Assembly: GCA_032622095.1 (NCBI GenBank) | Contig: CP136067.1 | Coordinates: 81,060,705-81,124,704, forward strand | Reading direction: 5' to 3' | DNA length: 64,000 nucleotides | From: Siphonodentalium dalli | Taxonomy: Eukaryota > Mollusca > Scaphopoda > Gadilida > Siphonodentaliidae | Made by a program: the position numbers and the translations under genes | Notes under the pieces: generated by a model | What the model was told of the DNA's origin: nothing | The model's input: the letters and a program-made list of their open reading frames with translations, nothing else | Databases searched by the model: none | In this document: in pieces, positions 34,961 to 46,660 of the stretch | How positions within the stretch are numbered: the stretch's first letter is position 1 | Layout of the letters: each line of letters starts with the position of its first letter

Positions 34961-35825
34961 TTTGAGATTTTTATGCTCACAATATATAACCATAGTAGCT
35001 TACAATTAATTACCTGTGATATCAGTTAGCTCTAAGAGAGAGATACGAGATAAACCTGTATTATTGGAATTAGAGTTAGAAAGGTGTAACCCATTCATGA
35101 ATCAATGGATTCTCCCATTCAGTTCTAAAAGTATAAATTGGAATAGTCTACTGTTCATTTGTAGGGATGTTCTCAGAATTTGAGCAGACAGAGAGAACCG
35201 CATTTAGTAGCACTAGTTTTATAAAGTTACACAATCCTATGATATCTGATGCTCACTGCTGCACATATAAAATGACTTTAATAACCAACTGTTGTTTATT
35301 GCATTTCCAAAGTGTGTGGACAGTGTTGGCCCAGGGTATATAAACTCCAACATCTCTGGTTTAGCCTATCAATGCAGTGTTCAAGTGACATACCTGGTAC
35401 AGTCCCCTAATTTTATAGAGTTAAAATTGTTAACCCTGGTCATCAATTTTATGCTTTTGTATATTTTTCATGTAATCATTCTCCTATTATATCCCCTTCA
35501 CTTGTATGGATTTTTGTAGTTAAAATGAACCCTTCTCAACATTCCTGATACTTAGTAGAAATACCTTTCATCTGAAATATCTCATTTTATTGAGATGTAT
35601 GTAAATTTGGTATGTGAGTTTCTCAGCCCAAAATACAGATAGAGTTCGAATTTGGGTTTGATTCATTTTTTAAAACAGAGTTATGGCTTATGGATTTTCG
35701 TGTCCAAACTGAAAATAGCTGATCACTATCACCAAGGTATGGGTTAAACATATTGTGATCGGCCTCTCGTTTTCTTTATTTAAAGACATATTATGAACTT
35801 GTTCATGTGCGCAAAACTGATAAGT
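34961..35825. other. Noncoding; family T fragments
   Basis: A block near 35090-35210 (GGATTCTCCCATTCAGTTCT) matches the interior of the TTAA-flanked elements. A further GGGCCAT-type unit in reverse lies near 35600-35690. The 75-codon frame at 35292-35519 has hydrophobic content but no recognised family. Confidence 0.4.
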
Positions 35826-36305
35826 TAGTATTGGTGCACCATGCCAACTGGAGGAATGTACATGTGGCATCCTACGAACATTGCCGAAAATCTCAAGCAA
35901 ATCAACTCCATAGAAAACATCTTGTGAACTACGCTCTATTATAAATATTTACTTCTTGATTCGGGACGCAACTATCAGTGATAAATTAATGAAAATGATT
36001 TCGCCATAGAGAGTCACTGAATTTAATAGATATGTAAGTGTGTGTTGTAAATTTGGATGTAATATCTGTGAAAATTACTACTTTGATCAAGATATTCTCC
36101 ATTATATATTTGATCAGCCTACCAGAGTGTTTCACGTCACTTTAAATTTATTATAAAAAAAATTAAAACAATTGGATACTATATTCATAGACTCAAGGCT
36201 GCAAAATTCTTTGTACTTCACTTATAGTTATGGATGGCCTTCACGATGGGTATTACTGTTGAAAAAGTAACATCCTTCAAAACCACCATAAACAGAAAGA
36301 ATATT
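35826..36305 (+). repeat. Source segment 2 of the local rearranged duplication
   Basis: Matches 36642-37121 at offset 816. Its last 60 bp include one arm of the inverted repeat family seen at 44247-44532 (ACCACCATAAACAGAAAGAA). Confidence 0.85.
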
Positions 36306-36376
36306 AAAATATAGACCGATTTTGTTTTTATACCAATCATAAGTATCATGTTATTGTCAATATTGTCAATTATTAT

Positions 36377-37121
36377 CGGAGAAATCGGTACAGATTTAAG
36401 AGAATTGAGTCGATATTAAGGTTTGGGTGGTATAGATTAGCATCTAAGCAAAGAAATTCCAAACATTTGGCTCCATGTTCAGACTTCTTGGTAATAAAGT
36501 GCATATTCTGACACTAATCAATAAAAAGATAAATTATATAAGGTGTCTGCAGGGGAATAAAAAGAAACATATGAGGTAATTCGTTAAGTCGATATCATCA
36601 TACCAATTCATGCACCATTATAAAATCTGTTTGAAAATTATTAGTATTGGTGCGCCATGCCAACTGGAGGAATGTACATGTGGCATCCTACGAACATTGC
36701 CGAAAATCTCAAGCAAATCAACTCCATAGAAAACATCTTGTGAACTACGCTCTATTTTAAATATTTACTTCTTGATTCGGGACGCAACTATCAGTGATAA
36801 ATTAATGAAAATGATTTCGCCATAGAGAGTCACTGAATTTAATAGATATGTAAGTGTGTGTTGTAAATTTGGATGTAATATCTGTGAAAATTACTACTTT
36901 GATCAAGATATTCTCCATTATATATTTGATCAGCCTACCAGAGTGTTTCACGTCACTTTAAATTTATTATAAAAAAAATTAAAACAATTGGATACTATAT
37001 TCATAGACTCAAGGCTGCAAAATTCTTTGTACTTCACTTAAAGTTATGGATGGCCTTCGCGATGGGTATTACTGTTGAAAAAGTAACATCCTTCAAAACC
37101 ACCATAAACAGAAAGAATATT
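36377..37121 (+). repeat. Joined duplicate of 32925-33189 and 35826-36305
   Basis: The two source segments, 2636 bp apart in the original, are directly fused here at 36641/36642 (GAAAATTAT joined to TAGTATTGG). Either the copy lost the middle or the original gained it. No target-site duplication marks an insertion. Confidence 0.85.
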
Positions 37122-37159
37122 TTATGTGGTTAAGGAGTCGATTACTTAGGGCATTACTG
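37122..37159. mobile_element. Family M MITE, right terminus only
   Basis: TGTGGTTAAGGAGTCGATTA..GGGCATTACTG followed by TA. It sits exactly at the end of the rearranged duplicate, which suggests it took part in the breakage. Confidence 0.75.
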
Positions 37160-37164
37160 TATCT

Positions 37165-37300
37165 TCATGAGTGGAACCGCTGTGATGGTGAGCATCCATG
37201 ACAAATTTCATTGACATCCGACAACCGGTAGCGAAGATATATGCTCCGACGGATAGATAGACAGACAGACATTCCTCCCCCAATTTTCACCCGGATTCAT
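37165..37300 (+). repeat. Short repeat unit with ACAG tail
   Basis: GACAAATTTCATTGACATCC..ATATATGCTCCGACGGATAG, then GACAGACAGACA. Same plan as the unit at 17150-17260. Confidence 0.5.
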
Positions 37301-37851
37301 AATAAAACTGTTTAAACAACTTTAAAGGATATGGCCTTTCATATAAATTTTGTGATTATTTGAGACAAAATAGCACAATTTTAAGAACTTTCACATCATC
37401 TGGCAGCAGTACAGATGGATTATAAAAAGGGGTAGAAAATTAGATTTGAAAACTTCAGGGCATAAGGGCGATCTTAGGATGAGCCCACCACCGTCCTCAT
37501 GCCGCCCTTCGGGCAGGCACACAAATCCTGTTCCTGCTGATTTGAAAACTTAGCTGCACACTGGAAATTATATTAGATTGTTATTGTCAGTGTGAAATTG
37601 CCATCATATGTGACATGTCGCAGATATTCTGTTCAGTGTCCTGTTGTGAGGACAGGGGAACTCAGCCATGCAGATCAATAATATTGTAGAGATCTCGGAG
37701 AAATGTCAGTATGATAACAGGCGATGCTATCTTTGGGAGGTACATGTACATTGAAAAATACTGTGTAAATGCTATGACTCATTTGAAGCCGTGGCAGCTA
37801 TAAGCGATATTTATTCATGATTTCTTTTAATTTTTGGATAGAAATAGAAAG
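37301..37851. other. Noncoding, nothing recognised
   Basis: No gene or repeat boundary could be supported. Confidence 0.4.
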
Positions 37852-38200
37852 AACAAGAGCTGGGCTGTCGCCAAATGAATATCCCCATGGTGCATACCGC
37901 CTAGTGTGGGCGTTAATACATATAACCCATGACTGATATACTCAGGCAGACGAACAAAAACAAATCAACAATTTCAGATCAACAAAGATGAATAACTCTA
38001 GAATGGAAAACCTGAACAAAACATTTGATCACTCCATTGAATGTCTTGATAGCGGTGATCAAACATCTATACCAAATTTCTTTGAGATCCGACAATCTAT
38101 AGTTGAGATATCTGCTCGGCTGGAGAAAAAAACTATAAAATTTCTAGATAACCAAAGATGAATAACTCTAGAATGGAAAACCCAAATAAAACAAGTGAAT
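37852..38200 (+). repeat. AACAAGAG-capped repeat (CATACCGC type), copy 1
   Basis: AACAAGAGCTGGGCTGTCGC, then GTGCATACCGCCTAGTG, GATATACTCAGGCAGACGAA and GATGAATAACTCTAGAATGG. Related copies are at 45912-46170 and 60299-60560. Confidence 0.65.
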
Positions 38201-38946
38201 TTTCCTCTGAAAATTGTGAAAAACTGAAAATTCAGCACTTGAAATCAGTATTTTCTTTCAGCAGTATTGCTTTAGAATTGCATGAAATTCTATATTTGTT
38301 TCCAATGTTTTTTTTAAGTGGCATTGCTTGAACATTGGCTGAACATTCCCTTCATATAACTAAATAGGAATTGTATGTATTCTGAACATAATCAGAACAC
38401 CCCCCCCCCTTTCAAATTAACAATAAACCATCCCTCCAAATGAATAATAGACTATTCCAATGTCTATTTTATAACTGAATGGGAGAATCCATTCAATAAT
38501 GAAAGGGTTAATGTGAATGTTACTCTTTATAGGTGAGTGAATTGAGTTATATATGATGTTTAATGATACGTTGGTTGCAGAATAAAAATATAAGTATTTC
38601 CACCCCTGATGTGGAGGAAACTTTCATTTCATCTCGCATTCCCATTTTTTAAGTAAATTGGGCTCACATAATATTTCATGGAGTTTTATCAAATTTTATA
38701 TAGTTCTATTTCCTCTTGTTGGACTTGTACAGTACTTTATTTGCATTGGGCTGAGATTTATTCTTATATTTTTTCTTCATAGGCTAATGATAATCTGCTT
38801 TGTGTAAGAAACCATAATATAGATAATACCAATTTCTACACACATATATACTCACTCAAATATATCAAATATAGAAGATCATAATTGTGCCCATCCCACC
38901 CACCTGGCATCATCAAGATTCGTGACTGATAATGTTACCTTTAATA
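38201..38946. other. Noncoding with a family T fragment
   Basis: 38435-38515 carries TGAATAATAGACTATTCCAA..GAATCCATTCAATAATGAAA and GGGTTAA, the right end of a TTAA-flanked element. It preserves the uninterrupted sequence equivalent to the 3288 insertion site. No gene was seen. Confidence 0.5.
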
Positions 38947-39153
38947 CAGTAATGCTCTTAAGTAATCGACTCCTTAACCACAGCAGAATTATGGGTAACT
39001 TTTCAGGATTTAGTCGGAAATATGGCTTGTTGCCACTCATCGGAAAGCTCTCCCTTTCCGATGAATGGCAACAAGCCATATTTCTGACTAAATCCTGAAA
39101 AGTTACCCATAATTCTGCTGTGGTTAAGGAGTCGATTACTTAGAGCATTACTG
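38947..39153. mobile_element. Family M palindromic MITE, copy 5
   Basis: 207 bp, TA-flanked, CAGTAATGCTCTTAAGTAAT to GAGCATTACTG, with a shortened centre (GAAAGCTCTCCCTTTC). Confidence 0.9.
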
Positions 39154-39548
39154 TATGGGGCTGACAATTGTGAACAAATAATTATGAAACATCTCATTTT
39201 GATTATAAAACGGAAGTGATTTCCCATAATCATTATTGATGAATGGCATCATGAATGGCATCATTCATGTTTATAAAAATAATTCATATCGATTTCAAGG
39301 ATCGATCCATATAAACTAATGGTCCTACAATGGCACTGTCTGGATAAATAACGCCCCTTCTAATTCCCTTGTTATTCAACAAGACAGTGGGATGGGATAA
39401 ACCATAGACAAATATTGTTGGTTTGCAGTCACCTGATCTATACTGGCCTCAAAATAAAGTTTTTTTTGTGGATATGCTGGTTGTTGTGCTTGATATAAAC
39501 ATAAGTACTGTACTGCAATACAGCAGGCATGTATACAAATAATAGCCA

Positions 39549-39732
39549 AGTCTGTCATTTTCAGAATGAGGTCCCCACAGTGGGCTAGCATCACCAAATT
39601 CACCCTTTGGGGACCTCAATCTGCATGGCCTCATCTGCTATGGGTGACATTGTCTCAGATTGAAGTTACCAAATGGTGAATATTGTCATGTACACCCATT
39701 GGGAAGCTCGATTATGCAATGTGTCATCTGCC
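39549..39732. mobile_element. Family P element, 5' part only
   Basis: A shortened first palindrome (GAATGAGGTCCCCACAGTGG..CTTTGGGGACCTCA) and the start of the spacer (CCAAATGGTGAATATTGTCA). The second palindrome is missing. Confidence 0.65.
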
Positions 39733-40011
39733 AGACTAATTACAACTAGACCAGTCTAGAGACACTGGTACTTAAATTAATTTCCGAGATGGACTGGGAA
39801 TTCCCCACTCACAACAGCTCATTAATATTCATGTTTCCAAATAAAGCACGTCAACACTGGAATGTATGCAGTCACCAGGGTCAAAGGTGCTATGACACAC
39901 GAGAATGGTAAATCCCGGGTATATATAACGGCAAAATGACACCTTTTTAGACTCATGAGATATGCAAATATAATGTTACACAATACAGTACACAAGAGTA
40001 CGGTTTACTGT

Positions 40012-40266
40012 TTAGATTGACGTGTGACAATTCCTACAATAGGATACATGTGTGAATAACAATGGCAATCGATTCAATCCTTGTAAAGCCAATTGGTCTG
40101 AAACAAATTGCCGTATCCGCCTTTTATGGTTATAAATAAAATCCATAATATGCTCCTGTTCTTGTTTCAGCAAATAAATAGGTAATTTTTGCAATTCTGA
40201 TAATTTGGATTTTGCCAAAACCAGCCATTGTTTTCGCAAAGCCTTGCTTTCATTCATCATTTTCAC
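40012..40266 (-). other. Uncharacterised 84-codon open frame
   Basis: The frame encodes a basic, helix-prone peptide (for example 'SKLSELQKLPIYLLKQEQEH') ending in CRNCHTSI. No family is recognised. It lies just upstream of an ACAG-tailed repeat and could be a decayed transposon gene or chance. No splice or polyadenylation signals were identified. Confidence 0.2.
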
Positions 40267-40309
40267 CTTTCGTAATACTTATTTTTTTAAATATTGGGCA
40301 GGGCCCCTA

Positions 40310-40395
40310 TAGACGGATGGACAGACAAACGACAGTTGGTTGATCCGGACATCGGCATTATGGGTACCATACATGGTATAGGTAAACATAAAAAT
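40310..40395 (+). repeat. Repeat tail with GGTACCATACATGGTA palindrome
   Basis: GACGGATGGACAGACAAACG, then GATCCGGACATCGGCATTAT, then a short palindrome. This is the 3' end of a GGGCCAT-type repeat (compare 21140-21215) without its body. Confidence 0.6.
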
Positions 40396-40427
40396 TAACC
40401 CCAGCTGTCAGTCGGAAATGAAAACTA

Positions 40428-40623
40428 CAGTAATACCCTAAGTAATCGACTCCATAACCACAGCAGAATTATGGGTAACTTTTCAGGATTTAGTCGGAAA
40501 TATGGCTTGTTGCCATTCATTGGAATGGCAACTAATGGCAACAAGCCATATTTCCGACTAAAACCTGAAAAGTTACCCATAATTCTGCTGTGGTTAAGAG
40601 GTCAATTAATTAGAGCGTTACTG
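40428..40623. mobile_element. Family M palindromic MITE, copy 6
   Basis: 196 bp between TA dinucleotides. CAGTAATACCCTAAGTAATC left, GAGCGTTACTG right, with a reduced centre (CATTGGAATGGCAACTAATG). Confidence 0.85.
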
Positions 40624-40866
40624 TAATTTGTTGTGAACTGTGTACCAAATCATCAACTGATTACTTGCAATTAATAAAATTTAAAGGCTTGTTAGGGAGA
40701 GCATTTCCGATGAATGGCAACATGTCATATTTCCGACTAAATCCTGAAAAGTTACCCATAATTCTGCTGTGGTTAAGAGGTCAATTAATTAGAACGTTAA
40801 TGTAATTTGTTGTGAACTGTGTACCAAATCATCAACTGATCACTTGCAATTAATAAAATTTAAAGG
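40541..40866 (+). repeat. Tandem duplication of a MITE arm plus flank, offset 179 bp
   Basis: The right arm of the 40428-40623 element and about 65 bp of its flank (to AATTAATAAAATTTAAAGGC) are repeated at 40711-40866. A partial centre (GGGAGAGCATTTCCGATGAA) lies at the join. A few substitutions separate the two copies. Confidence 0.85.
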
Positions 40867-41425
40867 CAATGGTCGTGTAATTTTTTTGGTTAGAGTGCAT
40901 GACCACCCCCGCCTCTTGGGTCCATAGCCCAGGAGGATATGGAATGACCATTACTAGAAAACTCCATTTCACATAAGTATGAAAAAGAGCCAGCGAATTT
41001 AAATCATTGGATTCACTGTCCTGGAATGATTCCACACAAATCTGATATTTTCTGATGGTTAAGAATTAAATTTGAAAGTGGCGATGCAACACAATGGGTG
41101 ACATCAGCAACCACTCTGTGAAATTGTGAACCTCAATAAACGTCATGTAGTAAAAGGTGAAAATATTGACATAAGAATCGATGGCAGTGTACTAATCATT
41201 GAGGGAATATGTTTACCACAAGTCTGGAGGGACACAATTACACCAACCACCTAATCTTCTAAATCATTCCCAATAAACCATTTGAAGACAACTTAAGTGC
41301 CTAATTCTGTGTGGGAAAGCAATATAGATCTGAATACCAATGACTCCCAATATAATTCACTTCATGAAGTTTACCATATCAGTGGGAGGTTATCAATATT
41401 TTCATCGTTGAAAAGAAAACTGTTG
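40867..41425. other. Noncoding, nothing recognised
   Basis: No gene or structured element could be supported. Confidence 0.4.
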
Positions 41426-41576
41426 CAAGCCTTGAAATAGGGTGTCTGTCATTTGCAGAATGAGGTCCCCAGAGGGTGAATTTAGTGATGCTACCCTGCA
41501 TAGCGGGCTAGCATCACTAAATTCACCCTCTGGGGACCTCATTCTGCAAATGACAGACACCCTATTTCAAGGCTTG
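41426..41576. mobile_element. Solo family P palindrome, nearly perfect
   Basis: The 151-bp sequence reads CAAGCCTTGAAATAGGGTGT inward and its complement back to ACACCCTATTTCAAGGCTTG. Almost every position pairs, apart from a small centre around CTACCCTGCATAGCGGGCTAG. This single palindrome matches one half of the twin-hairpin family P elements. Confidence 0.85.
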
Positions 41577-43019
41577 AACTGTTGTTTATCTAATTATGGC
41601 CAGGGTCCACGGCTGTTTAATAGTGGCCAAATTGGCCAATGGCCATTTTTTTTGGAAAACTTCAGCCAAAAAAGATTTCTTTAGGTCAAACTTTTTGGAC
41701 AAATAGTTTTAAGGCTTTTATTAGCAATCATCTCTCAAATTATCATTAGACCTCAATGAAATCCTTAATTTGTCAACAAGTTGCTCGCCTGCGAATGAAT
41801 AACAATTTATTCAAAGACATACATGCTTCCTTTTCAAAACAATGATGATTAGCTGCTAAAACTTTCTTAATCAAGTGACCAATTAATACCTTACTCAGCT
41901 TTGTGATTCAAAATAGCACAATGCATGGGAATCAGTGTTCATTTAAGTTGATATACATGTATGTTGCTGACTAGTTTTTTCAGTTCCCATCAATGTACAT
42001 TTCCATTAAGCCAAAAAAAATAATATGTGTTTCCGATTTCCTGACCTACCTGCTGATCTGGATGTTTTCCAAAATCAAATGTTTTTTTTTTTTTTAATTT
42101 TTTTTCATGTAATTGACATGTAAAACACATCTATATCGCTAAATATATACTGTATACTATGTTTTGCATTAAGCAGCAATAATATTAGATGGAATTTTCA
42201 AAAACAATTCACTTCTATTAAAATACATCGCGACCTGATTTCCAGGTTGTCCTAAGTCCATTTTTTATGTTTTTGAGATAATCAATTTTTAAAGTTTGAA
42301 TCTCCGATGCGGGTCAACTATTTAGACTATGGATATACTTAATTCTAACACTGTCCAATTGGAAAATCATTCCTTTTAATTCTACACTGTCCGATTGGAA
42401 AATCATTCCTTTAATAGAATAAATAAGCATCACAATTCATAAATTAAATATAATCCTGTTTTTGTGAAGAATACCGCAGGCAGGGTGCATATTTTGGTAC
42501 TTAGGACACACTGGAACTTAATTATACCATGAATAGTTGAAATGACATCAATGAACTGAAATTTGTTAGAATGGCCACCTTGTTCTATGTGACAGAAATA
42601 TTAGGATAATTATCACTTAGAACAAACAAGATAATCTCACAGGTCTGAATCTTAACAGGACATCTTGGAATTCAGAGAGCATATGCCATATAATTGTTCT
42701 ATGTACGCTAACCCAGATGATATTCTACAATGCATTTTTTTATTTCAACTAAGGTATTGTCTAACTTTGGTATGTATGTCGGAATTTGGTCAATTAGAGC
42801 ATTGACATGACACCATGTCATCCTCTATAAACCTGAAACTGACTAACTTGACACTCGCTCCGAAACGGAGGACACTATATATTCTAGTCGCTTTTTTTAA
42901 TGTAAAAAGTGCTTTGATCAAAATTTTCTACAGCTCTTTGAAATAGGGTCCTATTTGTGGCTTTTGTCCATTTTTGTGTTTGTGAATAGCATGTGTGCTC
43001 AAACTATTTCGACTTTGAA
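41577..43019. other. Noncoding, no gene seen
   Basis: Long AT-rich stretch. A local direct repeat (CACTGTCC.ATTGGAAAATCA) lies at about 42350-42410. Nothing else was recognised. Confidence 0.4.
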
Positions 43020-43470
43020 AGAGTGTCACAAACCATACAGTGGGTCTGGGTGTCAGCAACCCAATAAAGAGTGTCAAATAGGCATCCGGTATGTACCTCA
43101 TGCCACACATCTAGTTGCCCAAGCAATCTGGGAAGTGCCCTATGTCATACAACATGTGTCCAAAACCACTCAAATGTCGTCTCAATCGATTCAACTAGTG
43201 TCCCAATTGGCCCAAATCATTGTCCCAAATCCAACCAATTGGTGTCCCGAACTATCCAACGGGTGTCACAAACCACCCAGATGGTGACCCAAACCATAAA
43301 ACTAGTATCACAAACCATCAAATGAGTTCCCAACCCATCCAACAGGTGTCACAAAACATCTAACTGTCATCTCAAAACGTTCAAATAGTGTACACACCCT
43401 CCATTATTACAGACCATCAAATGAGTGTTCCAAACCATCCAATGAGTTTACCAAACCATTGGACATTCGC
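43020..43470 (+). repeat. 21-bp minisatellite, degenerate
   Basis: Units of the form GTGTCACAAACCATCCAA(T/C)(G/A)G repeat about every 21 bp, clearest between 43230 and 43400. Because 21 is a multiple of three, all frames stay open over long stretches, and one reads as a heptad-like V-S-Q-T-I-Q-x series. No start context or downstream exon supports a protein. Confidence 0.75.
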
Positions 43471-44246
43471 TGGATGGTTTGAGATAATCGATGGGCGGTT
43501 TTCTACACTAGTGTGTGACACTCATTATATGGTGTGGGATGTTCATTCTATTTCCCAAATGGTGAATACTGTGAATGGCTTTAAATTTGTTGGTATAGAT
43601 TTTCGTGGTTCAGCCATTTATGACTTTTTCGTGGGTTCGTAAATTCATGGGTCCGCCGGTACTAACTGTCGCCAGAGCAAACCCCCAATAATAACAATCA
43701 AGTCCAATGAATAGAAGTGAAGACACCTCGGTGATCCGACGGAAATTGCGCTTCTGCACTGTAGGCGTATGATTAATCAGCATGTCGCGTGTCCAAGCGT
43801 TTGCTGATGACTATTGAGAATGTCAACAACGGGATTGTATTACATAAACCTACATATTAACCTAGGTGAAAGGCACTCTCTTCTCAAAACATAACTCCAC
43901 ACTATACTCAGACTTACTTAAAAGAACATTAATTCCTCAGAAACGACCAAAGGCAATCAATATTGGAATTTCTGTAGTGAACGATTTCTTAATTTTATAA
44001 CATATGGTGACAAAGTGGGACCCAAGACAACAACAGCAATAACGTATGTTCCTATGTGTTCCTATGAAGATATTGGAGTACCACAGATTCCAGACAGAAA
44101 TATTATCGTTAGCACTGTTTGAATCCAACATAATTATCTGTAAAGGTCAATCTGGCCAAGCTACTAATAGAATTGATAATCTGTTAGATGTATCATAGGT
44201 CATTTATAAAGGTCAATTTCCTTTAAAGGCACGGATGGCTTTCGCA
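43471..44246. other. Noncoding, nothing recognised
   Basis: No supported gene. The segment 43590-43660 (TTCGTGGGTTCGTAAATTCA) resembles a short repeat also hinted at near 17950. Confidence 0.4.
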
Positions 44247-44532
44247 GTGGGAATGCTGTTAAAATAGTAACACCCATTAAAACTGCCATAAGCAGAAAGA
44301 ATATTAAAATATAGACATATTTTGATCTTATACAAATCATAGATATCGCGTAAATAATAATAGTATGTTGATATCAAGTTCATACGCTTTGTTTTTGGCT
44401 TTTGTTTACACAAAAAAAAGAGTACAAATGTGACAATAACATGCAATGTACGAGATATTTATGATGTCAATTATATATTTTTTCTGTTTATGGCGGTTTT
44501 AGAAGATGTGACTATTTTAACAGCAATACCTA
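44247..44532. mobile_element. MITE-like inverted repeat, about 55-bp arms
   Basis: GGGAATGCTGTTAAAATAGT..GCCATAAGCAGAAAGAATAT pairs with its inverse near 44475-44530. Single arms with the same sequence occur at 36251-36305, 37067-37121 and 47990-48060. A family M element is inserted directly at its right end. Confidence 0.65.
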
Positions 44533-44727
44533 CAGTAATGCTCTAAATAATCGACTCCTCAACCACAGCAGAATTATGGGTAACTTTTCAGGATTTAGTC
44601 AGAAATTTGGATTGTTGCCATTCATCGGAAAGCTCTCAGTAATGCTCTAAATAATCGACGGCTAAATCCAGAAAAATTACCCATAATTCTGCTGTGGTTA
44701 AGGAGACGATTATTTGGGGCATTACTG
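44533..44727. mobile_element. Family M MITE, copy 7, internally rearranged
   Basis: Normal TA-flanked termini. The centre has been replaced by a second copy of the left terminus (CAGTAATGCTCTAAATAATC near 44638), so two left ends occur in one element. Confidence 0.8.
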
Positions 44728-44981
44728 TATCTTCAGTTTGTATGCAAGGATGTGTGTGTACCAGGATTCAAACCAGCTGGCTTAATTCACACCTTACCAA
44801 CTTAGCCATCGGGGGAGGGGGCGCACATATTGGAAATGGCAATCAAACATGTTTTGAATCCAGAAAGAACCGAACGAGACTGTCATAAAGGAACATTCAG
44901 GCCAGGTTACCTTGATCTCCATACATAGATATCATCGGAGATACATTAGAAAATAAAAGCAACTTATTATGCTGTCTGGTA

Positions 44982-45194
44982 CAGTAATGCCCTAAATAAT
45001 CGATTCCTTAACCACAGCAGAATTATGGGTAATTTTTCAGGATTTAGTCGGAAATATGACTTGGTGCCATTCATCGGAAAGCTCTCATTGAGAGCTTTCC
45101 GATGTATGACAACAAGCCATATTTCTGACTAAATCCTGAAAATTTACCCATAATTCTGCTGTGGTTAAGGAGTCGATTATTTAGAGCATTACTG
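44982..45194. mobile_element. Family M palindromic MITE, copy 8
   Basis: 213 bp, TA-flanked, full-length arms, centre GCTCTCATTGAGAGC. Confidence 0.9.
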
Positions 45195-45911
45195 TATGCT
45201 ATTAAGGATAGATAGAATCAAGGGAAAGGTACATCAGGGTTACAATCAAATCATCGTGATTTATGAAATAAAATTCCACCACTTTAATATTCATGGCGAT
45301 TTGTCACCCTTCATAATCTGTATGATAACAGTTCATATATAGACATTCGTTAAGATGATGTGCAATACTTAAGATTAGAAGGCGCAGACAAGTATTACTA
45401 ATAGGTATGCAAACTAATCATTACAAACCGGATGTTATGGAAATTGGCTGACCGGAAGAAAACAAGACTGTCAAAGACATTATGGTGTCCATCAGAAGAG
45501 GGTGCTGAGAAATGTGTCATAAACACAACATCTCGTCATGATTATACGGTAAACGAGGTGAAGGTTCCACTCACAACAATATATTGTTATTGTTGTCTGA
45601 CACATAAATAACACATTAAGTCTCTTCTAGTTATTCACAGCAGTGCCTCTGAAGTAATGTAACACATAATCTTCAATACTTAAATTATACATAGTAAATT
45701 TCTCACCATTTTCAAGTTCTGATGAACACAATAGGTCAATAAATACAGAAAAAATAACATACAGAAATGACTTAGCAAGGCATCAAAATTTATCATCCGC
45801 TATTATTATAAATTGTGTGTTCATGAGCTCACCTAATACAGCTTCTGAATGGATCAATTAAATTATCATATATGATAGCACCATTATTAAAATGTTATTA
45901 GTGCTATGTGG
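45195..45911. other. Noncoding, nothing recognised
   Basis: AT-rich sequence with no supported gene or boundary. Confidence 0.4.
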
Positions 45912-46660
45912 AACAAGAGATGGACTGTCATCCAGTGCATACCCCTTGTGGCATACCGCAAACTATGGGCATACCTATAACCTATGCCTGATATACTCAG
46001 ACAGATGGACCCAAAAATAAGAATTTTCATAAAAACAAAGATGAATAACTATAGAACGAAAAACCTAAACAAAGCGATTGAACACGCCATTGAATATCCT
46101 CATAGCGGTGAACATCCATACCTAATATCATTGTGATCCGATGATTACTGTTTCAAGTACTGTTCAGGTGCACAACCCTAACACTAATCTTAACCTATTG
46201 ACCTAAAAATGTAGGAATAAAAGCTCGGTCAAAATTATGCATGTTGCAAACAAAAATTCTAAGTTGAAAAAGGGGGAAAACTCCACCAAAAAATGTCAGA
46301 CAGACGTCATAATCGCAGGTGCACAGGTTCCCATGGTACTAAATATCTGTGCCAAATTTTTAAAAAATTGACCTAAAAATGTAGGAATAAATGGTCGGAC
46401 AAAATTATACATGTTGCGAAAAATGTCTAAGTAAAAAAAGGGGTTAACTCCACCAAAAAAAGTCCTACAGACGTCATAATTGCAGGTGCACAGGTTCCCA
46501 TGGTGGTTGATATATGTGTCAAGTTTCACGGAAAATGATCATAAAACGACTGAGAAAAACTCCAGACAAATTTGGGTCCACGGACGGACAGACGACGGAC
46601 GGACGGCTAAGCTGATTCCAGTATACCCCCCACAACTTCGTTGCGGGGGGTATAATGATT
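45912..46660 (+). repeat. AACAAGAG-capped repeat with 170-bp tandem body
   Basis: AACAAGAGATGGACTGTCAT and GGCATACCGCAAACTATG are followed by units starting ACCTAAAAATGTAGGAATAA at 46201 and 46371 (period 170). Each contains AACTCCACCAAAAAA and GGTGCACAGGTTCCCATGGT. The 3' end is GACGGACAGACGACGGACGG, then CCCCCCACAACTTCGTTGCG with a small hairpin (CCGCAACGAAGTTG-type). Confidence 0.75.

Noticed and set aside
43071-43325. Protein with heptad repeats
   Set aside because: Explained by the 21-bp minisatellite period. No start context, partner exon or conservation evidence is available from sequence alone.
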